From assembly GCF_900184935.1 (NCBI RefSeq), contig NZ_FXYE01000002.1, forward strand, positions 372,001-436,000: a stretch of DNA of 64,000 bases, written 5' to 3'. The DNA is from Actibacterium lipolyticum. GTDB lineage: Bacteria; Pseudomonadota; Alphaproteobacteria; Rhodobacterales; Rhodobacteraceae. How positions within the stretch are numbered: position 1 is the stretch's first letter; every line of letters begins with the position of its first letter. A program made the translations under genes and the position numbers. The notes under the pieces were generated by a model, which did no database searches, was not told where the DNA came from, and saw only the letters and a list, made by a program, of their open reading frames with translations. Of this stretch, positions 54,411-63,123 are shown piece by piece.

Positions 54411-55397
54411 TTACTTCAGCGCTGCATCGGTAATCGCGTGGGTCCAAGCGCCTTCTGGCGCTTTGGTGATCACCGGGTCAGAGCCGCCCGACATAAGCGA
54501 CGCGACCGTGCGCTCGTAATCCGCAGGGTCAAGCGCGCCGTTGGAACCGGCGGTCAGCTTGGCGATCTCTCCCATCATGCGCTTTTGGTGCTTTTCGGTC
54601 TGCGCGCCGGTTTCATCGTATTCCAGCACGATTTCCGCAGCTTCGTCAGAATTCTCTTCGGCGTATTTCCAGCCCTTCATCGAGGCGCGAACGAAGCGCA
54701 CCATCTGATCGGCGAACGCCGCATCCGACAGTTTGTTTTCCAGCACATAAAGACCGTCTTCCAGCGTCGCCACGCCCTGATCTTCGTATTTGAAGGTCAC
54801 CAGATCGTCTGGCGCCAGTCCGGCGTCGATCACCTGCCAGTATTCGTTATACGTCATCGTGGATACGCAATCGGCCTGCTTTTGCAGCAGTGGGTCAACG
54901 TTGAAGCCCTGCTTCAGAACGGTCACGCCCCCCTCAGAGCCGTCTGTCGGGATGCCAAGCTGGCTCATCCAGCTAAGAAACGGGTATTCGTTGCCAAAGA
55001 ACCAAACGCCCAGCGTCTTACCGGGGAAGTCTGCTGGCGACGTGATGCCGGTTTCAGCGCGACAGGTCAGCATCATGCCGGATGATTTGAACGGCTGCGC
55101 GATGTTGACCAGCGGCAGGCCCTTTTCACGTGCGGCCAGTGCCGATGGCATCCAGTCAATCACGACGTCCGCGCCGCCCCCTGCAACCACCTGCGATGGC
55201 GCAATATCGGGCCCGCCGGGTTTGATGGTGACGTTCAGGTCTTCTTCTTCATAAAAACCTTTTTCCAAAGCCACGTAATACCCGGCGAACTGCGCCTGCG
55301 TGACCCACTTAAGCTGAAGCGTTACATCGTCAGCGGCCTGTGCCGCCCCCGTGCCCATCGCTAATGCGGCAACTGCGGAACCAAGAACTTTTTTCAT
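54411..55397 (-). CDS. NitT/TauT-type ABC transporter substrate-binding protein (NMT1/THI5-like)
   Basis: A 328-residue precursor with signal peptide MKKVLGSAVAALAMGTGAAQA. The mature protein is NMT1/ThiY-like: DDVTLQLKWVTQAQFAGYYVALEKGFYEEEDLNVTIKPGGPDIAPSQVVAGGGADVVIDW. Such receptors bind pyrimidine-like compounds (hydroxymethylpyrimidine precursors), riboflavin-type or other small heterocycles. Together with the pyrimidine catabolic genes upstream in the same operon, a pyrimidine base or its degradation product is the likely cargo. Confidence 0.9.
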   Translation of the reverse strand: MKKVLGSAVAALAMGTGAAQAADDVTLQLKWVTQAQFAGYYVALEKGFYEEEDLNVTIKPGGPDIAPSQVVAGGGADVVIDWMPSALAAREKGLPLVNIAQPFKSSGMMLTCRAETGITSPADFPGKTLGVWFFGNEYPFLSWMSQLGIPTDGSEGGVTVLKQGFNVDPLLQKQADCVSTMTYNEYWQVIDAGLAPDDLVTFKYEDQGVATLEDGLYVLENKLSDAAFADQMVRFVRASMKGWKYAEENSDEAAEIVLEYDETGAQTEKHQKRMMGEIAKLTAGSNGALDPADYERTVASLMSGGSDPVITKAPEGAWTHAITDAALK

Positions 55398-55430
55398 CTT
55401 TTTACCTCCATGAATGTGTTGGTATTGTCG

Positions 55431-56276
55431 TCAACTTCTTTGTGAAGGGTGCCAGAACGTGACCCCCTTTTCGATCGCAGCAACAAGGCCGTAGAACGCC
55501 GAACCGGCGACGGCCGCCACCGCGATTTCAGCCCAGACCATATCAAGGCCAAGCCGCCCCACCTCTGTGGAAATCCGAAAGCCCATCCCTTTGATGGGAG
55601 AGCCGAAAAATTCAGCCACAATCGCGCCGATCAGCGCCAGCGTTGTCGAAATTTTCAGCCCGTTGAAAACAAACGGCATCGCCGCAGGCAGGCGCAGCTT
55701 TAGCAAGGTCTGCCAATAGCTTGCCGAGTAAGTCTTCATCAAATCGCGCTGCATCGTATCCGAGGCCGCAAGCCCCTGAACCGTGTTCACCAGCATCGGG
55801 AAAAACACCATCACCACCACAACAGCCGCTTTGGAGTGCCAGTCAAACCCGAACCACATCACAAGGATCGGCGCGGTGCCGATAATGGGCAGCGCTGCGA
55901 TGAAATTGCCGACGGGCAAAAGGCCACGCTGCAGGAACGGCGACCGGTCGATCAGCACTGCAACGGCAAACGCCGCGCCGCAGCCCATCAGATAGCCGGT
56001 CAGCGCGCCCTTGATGAAGGTCTGCACGAAATCCATCCAAAGCGTTGGCACGGATTGGGTGATCTGCGCCCAGATTGCCGATGGCGGCGGCAGGATGACA
56101 GACGGAACGCCAAGCCCGCGCACCACGCCTTCCCACACCACAAGGATCGTAACACCGAACAGGACCGGAACGAAAAGCCGCGCCCAAAGCGCCGTGCTGT
56201 GGCCACTGTTTGCGATACGGACGTTGGCGAAGAATGCCAGCGCCCAGAACACCAATGCGAAAATCAGCCACGTCAT
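55431..56276 (-). CDS. NitT/TauT-type ABC transporter permease
   Basis: A 281-residue permease with six or seven helices and the loop TMQRDLMKTYSASYWQTLLKLRLPAAMPFVFNGLKISTTLALIGAIVAEF, characteristic of SsuC/TauC-type permeases. Its ATG overlaps the stop of the other permease by four bases. The binding-protein gene follows 33 bases later. With the ATPase at 57571-58350 and the second permease it forms one importer of two different permease subunits. Confidence 0.92.
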   Translation of the reverse strand: MTWLIFALVFWALAFFANVRIANSGHSTALWARLFVPVLFGVTILVVWEGVVRGLGVPSVILPPPSAIWAQITQSVPTLWMDFVQTFIKGALTGYLMGCGAAFAVAVLIDRSPFLQRGLLPVGNFIAALPIIGTAPILVMWFGFDWHSKAAVVVVMVFFPMLVNTVQGLAASDTMQRDLMKTYSASYWQTLLKLRLPAAMPFVFNGLKISTTLALIGAIVAEFFGSPIKGMGFRISTEVGRLGLDMVWAEIAVAAVAGSAFYGLVAAIEKGVTFWHPSQRS

Positions 56277-57136
56277 CGCGTCATCCCCATCCGCTTCAGC
56301 GTTATACGCTGGATCAGCCCGACAATGCCGACAAGCAACGCCGCCAGGACGGCCGCAGCGATCAGCGCGCTCCAGATCTGGATCGTCTGACCATAATAGC
56401 TGCCCGAAAGCATCCGCGCGCCCAGCCCACGAATTGCGCCTGTTGGCAGCTCTCCGACGATGGCGCCGACCAACGACGCCGCGATCCCGACCTTAAGCGA
56501 GGTGAACAGATATGGCATCGAAGACGGAAGGCGCAGTTTCCAGAAAGATTGCCCCTTATTCGCGCCATAGGTTTTCAACAAATCCAGCTGCATCGCATCC
56601 GGGCTGCGCAGCCCTTTGACCATGCCAACCACGACCGGAAAGAACGAAAGATAGGCGCTGATGATCGCCTTTGGGATCAGCCCCTGCACCCCGACCGAGT
56701 TCAGAACCACGATAATCATTGGCGCAATCGCCAGAATGGGGATGGTCTGGCTGGCGATGGCCCAAGGCATCACGCTCATATCCATCGCGCGGTTGTGCAC
56801 GATCCCCACGGCAAGCAGGATTCCAGCACCCGTCCCAATCGCAAAGCCCAGCAATGTGGCCGAAAGTGTGATCCAGCCGTGATAAATCAGGCTGCGTTTA
56901 CTGGTGATCTTTTTCTCAACTGTGGTCTTCCACAGTTCAGCGGCGACCTGATGTGGCACGGGCAGCTTTGGGCGCTCTTGTGACAGGGTATCGACCACGA
57001 TATCCGACAACTGAAGTTCCACCCCGGCACGCTCTGCCTGATCGCGGGTCCATTGCTGGTTCATGACAATCGCCGCGCCATACCAGATCGCGATGATCCC
57101 AGCGACGACCGTGAGAACGGGAACGATACTACGCAT
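56273..57136 (-). CDS. NitT/TauT-type ABC transporter permease, second subunit
   Basis: The start chosen is the ATG at 57134-57136 (MRSIVPVLTVVAGIIAIWYG) with GGGAGG upstream; it overlaps the end of the acetyltransferase gene by 8 bases. The 287-residue protein has an insertion after the first helix (about residues 25-75, VELQLSDIVVDTLSQERPKLPVPHQVAAELWKT). The permease loop is MQLDLLKTYGANKGQSFWKLRLPSSMPYLFTSLKVGIAASLVGAIVGELP. It pairs with the permease encoded downstream. Confidence 0.9.
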   Translation of the reverse strand: MRSIVPVLTVVAGIIAIWYGAAIVMNQQWTRDQAERAGVELQLSDIVVDTLSQERPKLPVPHQVAAELWKTTVEKKITSKRSLIYHGWITLSATLLGFAIGTGAGILLAVGIVHNRAMDMSVMPWAIASQTIPILAIAPMIIVVLNSVGVQGLIPKAIISAYLSFFPVVVGMVKGLRSPDAMQLDLLKTYGANKGQSFWKLRLPSSMPYLFTSLKVGIAASLVGAIVGELPTGAIRGLGARMLSGSYYGQTIQIWSALIAAAVLAALLVGIVGLIQRITLKRMGMTR

Positions 57137-57584
57137 CTGCCGCCGCCTCCCGCCGCCATTCCATCCGCAGTTCCGGCAACCCGTCATCGCCTTCTTCGTC
57201 ACGCTCGACGATTTGAAACCCTTCGCGGGTATAGAACCGGTGCGCCTCCACGTTCGGCTCATGCGTCCAAAGTTGCAGATAGTCGCGCCCCGCCTTCACG
57301 TGATCCAACATGGTCCGGCCCAACCCCTTACCGGGCTGATCGGTGTAAAAGCCCACGATCCGCGCGCTCTGAGGGTCAAGTGACAGATAACCTGCAATCG
57401 GGTCGCCGATAACATCGATCTCGCGCGTGGCCAGCGCGTCGCGGAACATGGCCACTATCTCATCCAGACTGAACCGCTTTGGCATCCAGTCCGTACGCTC
57501 GACCCAGCCATGCACAATCGCGGCGCAGGCGGGGATGTCATCGGGGCCAGCCCGGCGGATTGCGGGCGCGTCAGTCATAGGCAT
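57129..57584 (-). CDS. GNAT-family N-acetyltransferase
   Basis: A 151-residue GNAT protein. The acetyl-CoA binding motif is in GFYTDQPGKGLGRTMLDHVK, preceded by DVIGDPIAGYLSLD and followed by LWTHEPNVEAHRFYTREGFQIVERDEEGDDGLPELRMEWR. It overlaps the ATPase gene upstream and the permease gene downstream, so it is embedded in the importer operon. Its substrate is unknown; acetylation of an imported amine or amino acid is possible. An ATG two codons later (57578) is equally plausible. Confidence 0.88.
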   Translation of the reverse strand: MPMTDAPAIRRAGPDDIPACAAIVHGWVERTDWMPKRFSLDEIVAMFRDALATREIDVIGDPIAGYLSLDPQSARIVGFYTDQPGKGLGRTMLDHVKAGRDYLQLWTHEPNVEAHRFYTREGFQIVERDEEGDDGLPELRMEWRREAAADA

Positions 57585-58350
57585 GCCCCGCCCGCAGCCC
57601 TTCGCGCACGCGGTGGGCGATTTCCAGAAACTCTGGCGTGTCGCGGATATCCAGCGGGCGTTCCTTTGGCAGCGTGCTTTCGATCACGTCGGTGATCCGG
57701 CCGGGACGCGGGCTCATCACCACGATCTTGGTGCTAAGATACACCGCTTCGGGGATGGAGTGGGTAACGAAACCAATCGTCTTTTCCGTGCGCGCCCAAA
57801 GCTCCAGAAGTTGCTCGTTCAGATGATCGCGCACGATTTCATCCAGCGCGCCAAAGGGTTCGTCCATCAGCAAAATATCGGCATCAAACGCCAACGCCCG
57901 CGCGATAGAGGCCCGCTGCTGCATGCCGCCCGAAAGCTGCCATGGGAACTTCTTGCCGAACCCCGCCAGATCGACCAGCTCCAGCACGCGGCCAACACGT
58001 TCTTCTTGTTCGGCCTTGGAAAAACCCATGATCTCTAGCGGCAGCTTGATGTTGCCAGAGATCGTGCGCCACGGGTACAGCCCCGCCGCCTGGAACACAT
58101 AGCCATAGGCGCGGGCCTGACGGGCCTCATCAGGGCTGACACCATTCACGGTGATCGACCCGCCTGTTGGCTTTTCCAACGCGGCAATGGCCCGCAGAAA
58201 GGTGGTCTTCCCACAGCCCGACGGGCCGATGAAGCTGACGAAATCGCCCTTGTTGATCGTCAGGTTCACATCGCTCAGCGCCTGTACCGGGCCGTCATTG
58301 GTTTCGAATGTCAGGTCAAGCCTTTCGGCTTTGATTACCGGGTCCGTCAC
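57571..58350 (-). CDS. NitT/TauT-type ABC transporter ATP-binding protein
   Basis: A 259-residue ATPase of the SsuB/TauB group: Walker A GPSGCGKTTFL, Q-loop YVFQAAGLYPWRTI, signature LSGGMQQRASIARAL, Walker B ILLMDEPFGALDEIVRD and switch VTHSIPEAVYLSTKIVVMSPRPGRI. It follows the dihydropyrimidinase gene by 59 bases and overlaps the acetyltransferase gene. It energises the two permeases downstream. Confidence 0.94.
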   Translation of the reverse strand: MTDPVIKAERLDLTFETNDGPVQALSDVNLTINKGDFVSFIGPSGCGKTTFLRAIAALEKPTGGSITVNGVSPDEARQARAYGYVFQAAGLYPWRTISGNIKLPLEIMGFSKAEQEERVGRVLELVDLAGFGKKFPWQLSGGMQQRASIARALAFDADILLMDEPFGALDEIVRDHLNEQLLELWARTEKTIGFVTHSIPEAVYLSTKIVVMSPRPGRITDVIESTLPKERPLDIRDTPEFLEIAHRVREGLRAGHAYD

Positions 58351-58409
58351 GTTCTTCCCTTATTATTGGCGCCACCGAAGCCGGAGGCGCATTTTCCAAA
58401 ACCCACCGC

Positions 58410-59864
58410 TTAAACGCCCGAGGCCGGAATGCCCGACCGCTGTATAGGGCGCGGCGCGGTCAGCTCTTTCCATGTGGAAAGCGCGGCGTTCACCGGCGCG
58501 TTGGGTTCGCGTTTCACGAACTTGCCGTGGCCTTCTTCACAGCGGATCTCTCCATCATGAACGGCGACCTTGCCGCGGGTCAGGGTAAAGCGCGGCAGGC
58601 CCTTCACGGCCTTGCCCTCGAACACGTTATAGTCGATCGCCGATTGCTGACTGCTGGCGCTGATCGTCTTTTCCTTCGCCGGGTCCCAGACCACCAGATC
58701 GGCGTCCGCACCCACCAGAACCGCGCCCTTCTGCGGATAGACGTTCAGAATTTTCGCGATGTTGGTCGAGGTGACGGCGACGAATTCATTCATCGTCAGC
58801 CGACCGGTGTTTACGCCATAGGTCCACAGCATCGGCATCCGGTCTTCCAGCCCGCCGGTCCCGTTCGGGATCTTGGTGAAATCCCCCACGCCATAGCGTT
58901 TTTGATCGGTGCTAAAAGCACAATGATCGGTCGCCACGACCGACAGGCTGCCTGACTGCAGGCCGGCCCACAGGCTGTCCTGATGTTGCTTATTGCGGAA
59001 CGGCGGGCTCATCACGCGGCGGGCGGCATGGTCCCAGTCGGCGTTGAAATATTCGCTTTCGTCCAATGTCAGGTGCTGGATCAGCGGTTCGCCATAGACG
59101 CGCTTGCCCTGCATCCGCGCGCGCCGGATCGCCTCGTGCGACTCTTCGCAAGAGGTGTGGACGACATAAAGCGGCACGCCCGCCATATCGGCAATCATGA
59201 TGGCCCGGTTCGTCGCCTCGCCCTCTACCTGCGGCGGGCGGGAATAGGCGTGCGCCTCGGGGCCGGTGTTGCCTTCGGCCAGCAGCTTGGCGGAAAGCTC
59301 TGCCACCACATCCCCGTTTTCGGCGTGAACCAATGGCAGCGCGCCAAGGGCCGCACAACGCTGGAAGCTAGAGTACAACTCATCATCGTTCACCATCAGC
59401 GCGCCCTTGTAGGCCATGAAGTGCTTGAAGGTGTTGATGCCGCGATCTTTCACGACGGTTTCCATTTCATTGAAAACCTGCTCGTCCCACCATGTGATGG
59501 CCATGTGGAAGGAATAGTCGCAATTGGCGCGGGTGGATTTGTTATCCCACATCTGCAGCGCATCCAGCAGGCCCTGACCGGGGCTGGGCAACGCGAAATC
59601 AACCACCATCGTGGTGCCACCAGCCAGCGCCGCGCGCGTCCCGCTTTCGAAATCGTCCGAGCTGTAGGTGCCCATAAACGGCATCTCTAGATGGGTATGC
59701 GGATCAATCCCGCCGGGCATGATGTAACAGCCCGAGGCATCAAGCGCCTCATCCCCCTTCAGGTCGGGGCCAATCTCTATGATCTTGCCGCCGTCGATCA
59801 GCACATCGGCCTTATAGGTCAGATCGGCGGTGACGACGGTTCCGTTTTTGATGACTGTGGTCAT
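58410..59864 (-). CDS. hydA: Dihydropyrimidinase
   Basis: The start chosen is the ATG at 59862-59864 (MTTVIKNGTVVTADLTYKAD) with GGGAG upstream, giving 484 residues. It is a cyclic amidohydrolase: metal-binding GGIDPHTHLEMPFMG, the carboxylated lysine region FKHFMAYKGALM, further histidines in PLVHAENGD and YVVHTSCEESHEAI, and the Asp in VATDHCAF. It hydrolyses dihydrouracil and dihydrothymine to N-carbamoyl-beta-amino acids, step two of the reductive pyrimidine route. Substrate is supported by the neighbouring carbamoylase, aminotransferase and RutR-like regulator. Confidence 0.95.
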   Translation of the reverse strand: MTTVIKNGTVVTADLTYKADVLIDGGKIIEIGPDLKGDEALDASGCYIMPGGIDPHTHLEMPFMGTYSSDDFESGTRAALAGGTTMVVDFALPSPGQGLLDALQMWDNKSTRANCDYSFHMAITWWDEQVFNEMETVVKDRGINTFKHFMAYKGALMVNDDELYSSFQRCAALGALPLVHAENGDVVAELSAKLLAEGNTGPEAHAYSRPPQVEGEATNRAIMIADMAGVPLYVVHTSCEESHEAIRRARMQGKRVYGEPLIQHLTLDESEYFNADWDHAARRVMSPPFRNKQHQDSLWAGLQSGSLSVVATDHCAFSTDQKRYGVGDFTKIPNGTGGLEDRMPMLWTYGVNTGRLTMNEFVAVTSTNIAKILNVYPQKGAVLVGADADLVVWDPAKEKTISASSQQSAIDYNVFEGKAVKGLPRFTLTRGKVAVHDGEIRCEEGHGKFVKREPNAPVNAALSTWKELTAPRPIQRSGIPASGV

Positions 59865-59901
59865 GAAATCGAACTCCCTGTTCTTAAATATCCGCGGTGC
59901 G

Positions 59902-60144
59902 TCAAACCTCGTCGCACACAAGCTCGCCGTTGGTATCTTTGACTTGGCTAAGATAACCGCTCAGCTCATCTTCAATAACGATGAAATAGCAGCCGTCTTC
60001 GCGGCGGCGCACGGTCATAAGATCGGTGCCCGACGGCAGTGCGGCCCGCGCTTTTTCGGAAATATACGGCTGCTGAGCCACAGGTTCGGGCGCGCCGCAC
60101 CCTGCCAGAGCCGCCGCCAACATCACCAGAACCGTCTTCTTCAT
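59902..60144 (-). CDS. Small lipoprotein inside the pyrimidine operon
   Basis: An 80-residue protein, MKKTVLVMLAAALAGCGAPEP at the start, with lipobox LAGC (Cys16). The mature part (ISEKARAALPSGTDLMTVRRREDGCYFIVIEDELSGYLSQV) is a short beta-rich domain with two further cysteines, perhaps paired in the periplasm. It lies between the carbamoylase and dihydropyrimidinase genes in the same direction. No known function; the position may be incidental. Confidence 0.85.
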   Translation of the reverse strand: MKKTVLVMLAAALAGCGAPEPVAQQPYISEKARAALPSGTDLMTVRRREDGCYFIVIEDELSGYLSQVKDTNGELVCDEV

Positions 60145-60207
60145 ACCATCCCCATCGCTTTTGCGCGCAAACCTGAAAGGCCCCTACGCGATCTTTCTTT
60201 GTTGTTT

Positions 60208-60226
60208 CCCCCAATTACTCTGGGGG
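60208..60226 (-). other. Short hairpin between carbamoylase and lipoprotein genes
   Basis: CCCCCA-ATTACTC-TGGGGG is a perfect 6-base inverted repeat 12 bases past the stop of the carbamoylase gene on the minus strand. No T-run follows, so it is a weak candidate for partial termination or RNA stabilisation inside the operon. Confidence 0.35.
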
Positions 60227-60237
60227 CGGCCTTCGCC

Positions 60238-61488
60238 TCACACTACGATTTCTGCCGTTTCCACGACCGCATGAAACAGAACATCGGCCCCCGCGGCTGC
60301 CCATTCGGGGCTGATATCTTCGGCCTCGTTATGGCTTAGCCCATCAACGCAGGGGCACATGATCATCGCCGTGGGTGCCACGCGGTTGATCCAACACGCA
60401 TCGTGCCCCGCGCCCGATATGATATCCATGTGGCTGTATCCCAGCCGTTCGGCCGCGCGGCGCACGGCGCTGACGCAGCCGTCATCGAAGGTGACCGGGT
60501 CAAAGTGCCCGACCGCTTCGATGGCGATGCCAAGGCCCAGTTCTTCGGCAATCTTCGGCGCTTCGGCTTCCAGCCGCGCTTTCATGGCGTCCAGCTTGTC
60601 CTGATCCGGGGAACGGAAATCGATGGTAAACACCGCCTTGCCGGGGATCACGTTGCGCGAGTTCGGATAGACATTCGCCTGCCCGATCGCCCCCACCGCG
60701 CCGGGCTGATTGTCCATGGCGATGGTGTGAACCAGTTCAGTGATCCTCGCCATTCCAAGCCCTGCGTTCACACGCATGTTCATGGGCGTCGAACCGGTGT
60801 GCGCGTCTTTGCCTGTCAGCGTGACTTCCAGCCACCACAGGCCCTGCCCGTGCGTGACGACACCGATGTCGCGCCCCTCGGCCTCTAGGATCGGGCCCTG
60901 TTCGATGTGCAGTTCAAAGAACGCGTGCATCTTGCGCGCGCCGACCTCTTCTTCGCCCTTCCAGCCGATCCGCGCCAGTTCGTCCCCGAACCGTTTGCCA
61001 TCGGCGTCGACGCGGTCATAGGCCCAGTCTTGTTCGTGCATCCCCGCAAAAACGCCCGAGGCAAGCATCGCGGGCGCGAACCGTGTGCCCTCTTCGTTCG
61101 TCCAGTTGGTGACGACGATGGGGTGCTTTGTTTTGATGTCCAGATCGTTCAGCGTGCGGATCAACTCCAACCCGCCAAGCACACCCAGAACGCCGTCGTA
61201 CTTGCCGCCCGTGGGCTGGGTATCCAAATGGCTGCCGACATAAACCGGCAGGGCGTCAGGGTCGGTGCCTTCGCGACGGGCAAACATATTGCCCATCTGA
61301 TCCAACCCCATAGAACAGCCCGCCGCCGTGCACCATTCCTGAAACAGGGTACGGCCCTTGGCGTCGTCATCGGTCACGGTTTGGCGGTTGTTGCCGCCCG
61401 CCACACCGGGGCCGATTTTGGCCATTTCCATAAGGCTGTCCCACAGTCGAGCGCCGTTGATCTTTAGATTTTCGCCGGGGGCAGCCAT
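60238..61488 (-). CDS. Zn-dependent N-carbamoyl-beta-alanine/amino-acid amidohydrolase
   Basis: A 416-residue M20-type hydrolase of the HyuC/AllC/beta-ureidopropionase group. Metal ligands are in YVGSHLDTQPTGGKYDGVLGVLGGLE and TNWTNEEGTRFAPAMLASGVF, and the dimerisation-domain motif is TLTGKDAHTGSTPMNMRVNAG. It removes the carbamoyl group to give beta-alanine or beta-aminoisobutyrate, plus CO2 and ammonia. The neighbouring dihydropyrimidinase and omega-aminotransferase support this over allantoate as substrate. It lies 42 bases after the aminotransferase. Confidence 0.92.
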   Translation of the reverse strand: MAAPGENLKINGARLWDSLMEMAKIGPGVAGGNNRQTVTDDDAKGRTLFQEWCTAAGCSMGLDQMGNMFARREGTDPDALPVYVGSHLDTQPTGGKYDGVLGVLGGLELIRTLNDLDIKTKHPIVVTNWTNEEGTRFAPAMLASGVFAGMHEQDWAYDRVDADGKRFGDELARIGWKGEEEVGARKMHAFFELHIEQGPILEAEGRDIGVVTHGQGLWWLEVTLTGKDAHTGSTPMNMRVNAGLGMARITELVHTIAMDNQPGAVGAIGQANVYPNSRNVIPGKAVFTIDFRSPDQDKLDAMKARLEAEAPKIAEELGLGIAIEAVGHFDPVTFDDGCVSAVRRAAERLGYSHMDIISGAGHDACWINRVAPTAMIMCPCVDGLSHNEAEDISPEWAAAGADVLFHAVVETAEIVV

Positions 61489-61530
61489 ATGGAATTCTCC
61501 GTTTCTTCTTAATCGGTTGCGTGCCGAAAC

Positions 61531-62859
61531 TTAGTCGAGGGCCTCTAGAACCTCGCGCAGCGTTCCGACCAGCTGATCGATATGCTCTTTTTCGATAATC
61601 AGCGGCGGAGACATCGCAATGATATCGCCCGTCGTGCGGATCAAAATGCCCTTTTCATAGGCCTTAAGGAACGCCGTGAACGCGCGCTTGGTCGGCTCTC
61701 CCGCGATGGGTTCAAGCTCGATCGCGCCGATCAGCCCCATGTTACGAATGTCGACCACGTGTCGCGCATCTTTCAGCGAATGCAGCGCTTCCTCCCAATA
61801 GGGGGCCATCGCTGCGGCGCGTTCAAACAGGCCCTCTTCGCGATAGGTTTCCAACGTCGCCAGCCCCGCGGCGGACGAAATCGGGTTGCCCGAATAGGTA
61901 TAGCCATGGAACAGTTCGATCAGGTGCTCTGGGCCTTGCATGAAGGCATCGTGGATTTCGCCGGTCGCCAGAACCGCGCCCATCGGGATTACCCCGTTGG
62001 TCAAACCCTTGGCAGTGGTCATCAGATCAGGCAGCACGTTGAAATGATCCGCAGCAAAGGCCGAACCAAGCCGCCCGAACCCGGTGATCACTTCGTCAAA
62101 GATCAGGATGATACCGTGTTTTGTGCACAGTTCGCGCAGGCGTTCCAAATATCCTTTGGGCGGCAATAGCACGCCGGTGGACCCTGCCATCGGCTCCACA
62201 ATCACTGCGGCGATGGTTTCGGCGCCGTGCAGGGCAACGATCCGCTCCAACTCATCCGCCAAATGCGCGCCGTGTTCGGGCTGACCTTTGGTGAAGGTGT
62301 TTTCGCCCGGCAGGTGAGTGTGCGGCAGGTGATCAACACCCGTCAGCAACGAACCGAACACCTTGCGGTTTGTGACGATCCCGCCAACGGAAATGCCGCC
62401 GAAGTTGACGCCGTGGTATCCACGTTCACGCCCAATAAGGCGGGTGCGGCTGCCTTCGCCGCGCGCACGGTGATAGGCGATGGCGATCTTCAGCGCGGTT
62501 TCAACGCTTTCGGACCCGGAATTGGTGAAGAACACATGGTCCATCCCCTTGGGCGCCATGTCGCGCAGGGCGCTGGCCAGCTCAAACGCTTTGGGGTGGC
62601 CCATCTGGAAGGCCGGGGCATAGTCCAACTCGCCGGCTTGTTGGCGGATCGCTTCGACGATGCGCGGCTGGTTGTGGCCCGCGTTACAGCACCACAGCCC
62701 GGCGGTGCCATCCAGCACATCACGCCCATCGGCAGTTTTATAAAACATGCCATCCGCGCTTACCAACATACGCGGGTCTTTTTTGAATTGGCGGTTCGCA
62801 GTGAACGGCATCCAGAATGCGGACAGGTCATTGGGGACGTTTTTGCGGTCAAGCGCCAT
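61531..62859 (-). CDS. Class III omega-aminotransferase, probably beta-alanine:pyruvate
   Basis: The start chosen is the ATG at 62857-62859 (MALDRKNVPNDLSAFWMPFTANRQFKKDPRML) with AAAGGGTG upstream, giving 442 residues. The N-terminus and WCCNAGHNQPRIVEAI are hallmarks of omega-amino acid:pyruvate aminotransferases. The cofactor is bound by FTNSGSESVETALKIA, IFDEVITGFGRLG and the Schiff-base lysine in TTAKGLTNGVIPMGAV. It converts beta-alanine to malonate semialdehyde, the last step encoded here. It is first in the operon, directly downstream of a RutR-type box. Confidence 0.93.
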   Translation of the reverse strand: MALDRKNVPNDLSAFWMPFTANRQFKKDPRMLVSADGMFYKTADGRDVLDGTAGLWCCNAGHNQPRIVEAIRQQAGELDYAPAFQMGHPKAFELASALRDMAPKGMDHVFFTNSGSESVETALKIAIAYHRARGEGSRTRLIGRERGYHGVNFGGISVGGIVTNRKVFGSLLTGVDHLPHTHLPGENTFTKGQPEHGAHLADELERIVALHGAETIAAVIVEPMAGSTGVLLPPKGYLERLRELCTKHGIILIFDEVITGFGRLGSAFAADHFNVLPDLMTTAKGLTNGVIPMGAVLATGEIHDAFMQGPEHLIELFHGYTYSGNPISSAAGLATLETYREEGLFERAAAMAPYWEEALHSLKDARHVVDIRNMGLIGAIELEPIAGEPTKRAFTAFLKAYEKGILIRTTGDIIAMSPPLIIEKEHIDQLVGTLREVLEALD

Positions 62860-62917
62860 GGCGGCACCCTTTCTTATTCTTCCGCCCTGCTCTGCGTCCG
62901 GGGCGGTATGTGTCGGT

Positions 62918-62933
62918 TTTACCAATTGGTCAG
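62918..62933. promoter_or_regulatory. RutR-type operator
   Basis: TTTACCAATTGGTCAG matches the RutR consensus TTGACCA-NN-TGGTCAA at all but a few outer positions and has a perfect ACCA-AT-TGGT core. It lies between the divergent aminotransferase operon (start 62859) and the RutR-like gene (start 63124). RutR releases DNA on binding uracil or thymine. Confidence 0.75.
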
Positions 62934-63123
62934 AAACACGCTAGCAGAGCTTTAGGGTCAGTCAAGAAATACCATTTCTGCTTTCAGAGTACGAGGTACC
63001 AGACATTTTTATCAAAGGGACACTTCGATGCACTTTGTTTCTTTTTTAGGCAGCCCACGAAACCAAGCCTTTAGACAATCAGAACTGGACAGGATGGGGG
63101 TGGTCCACTTAAACACCGACGCC

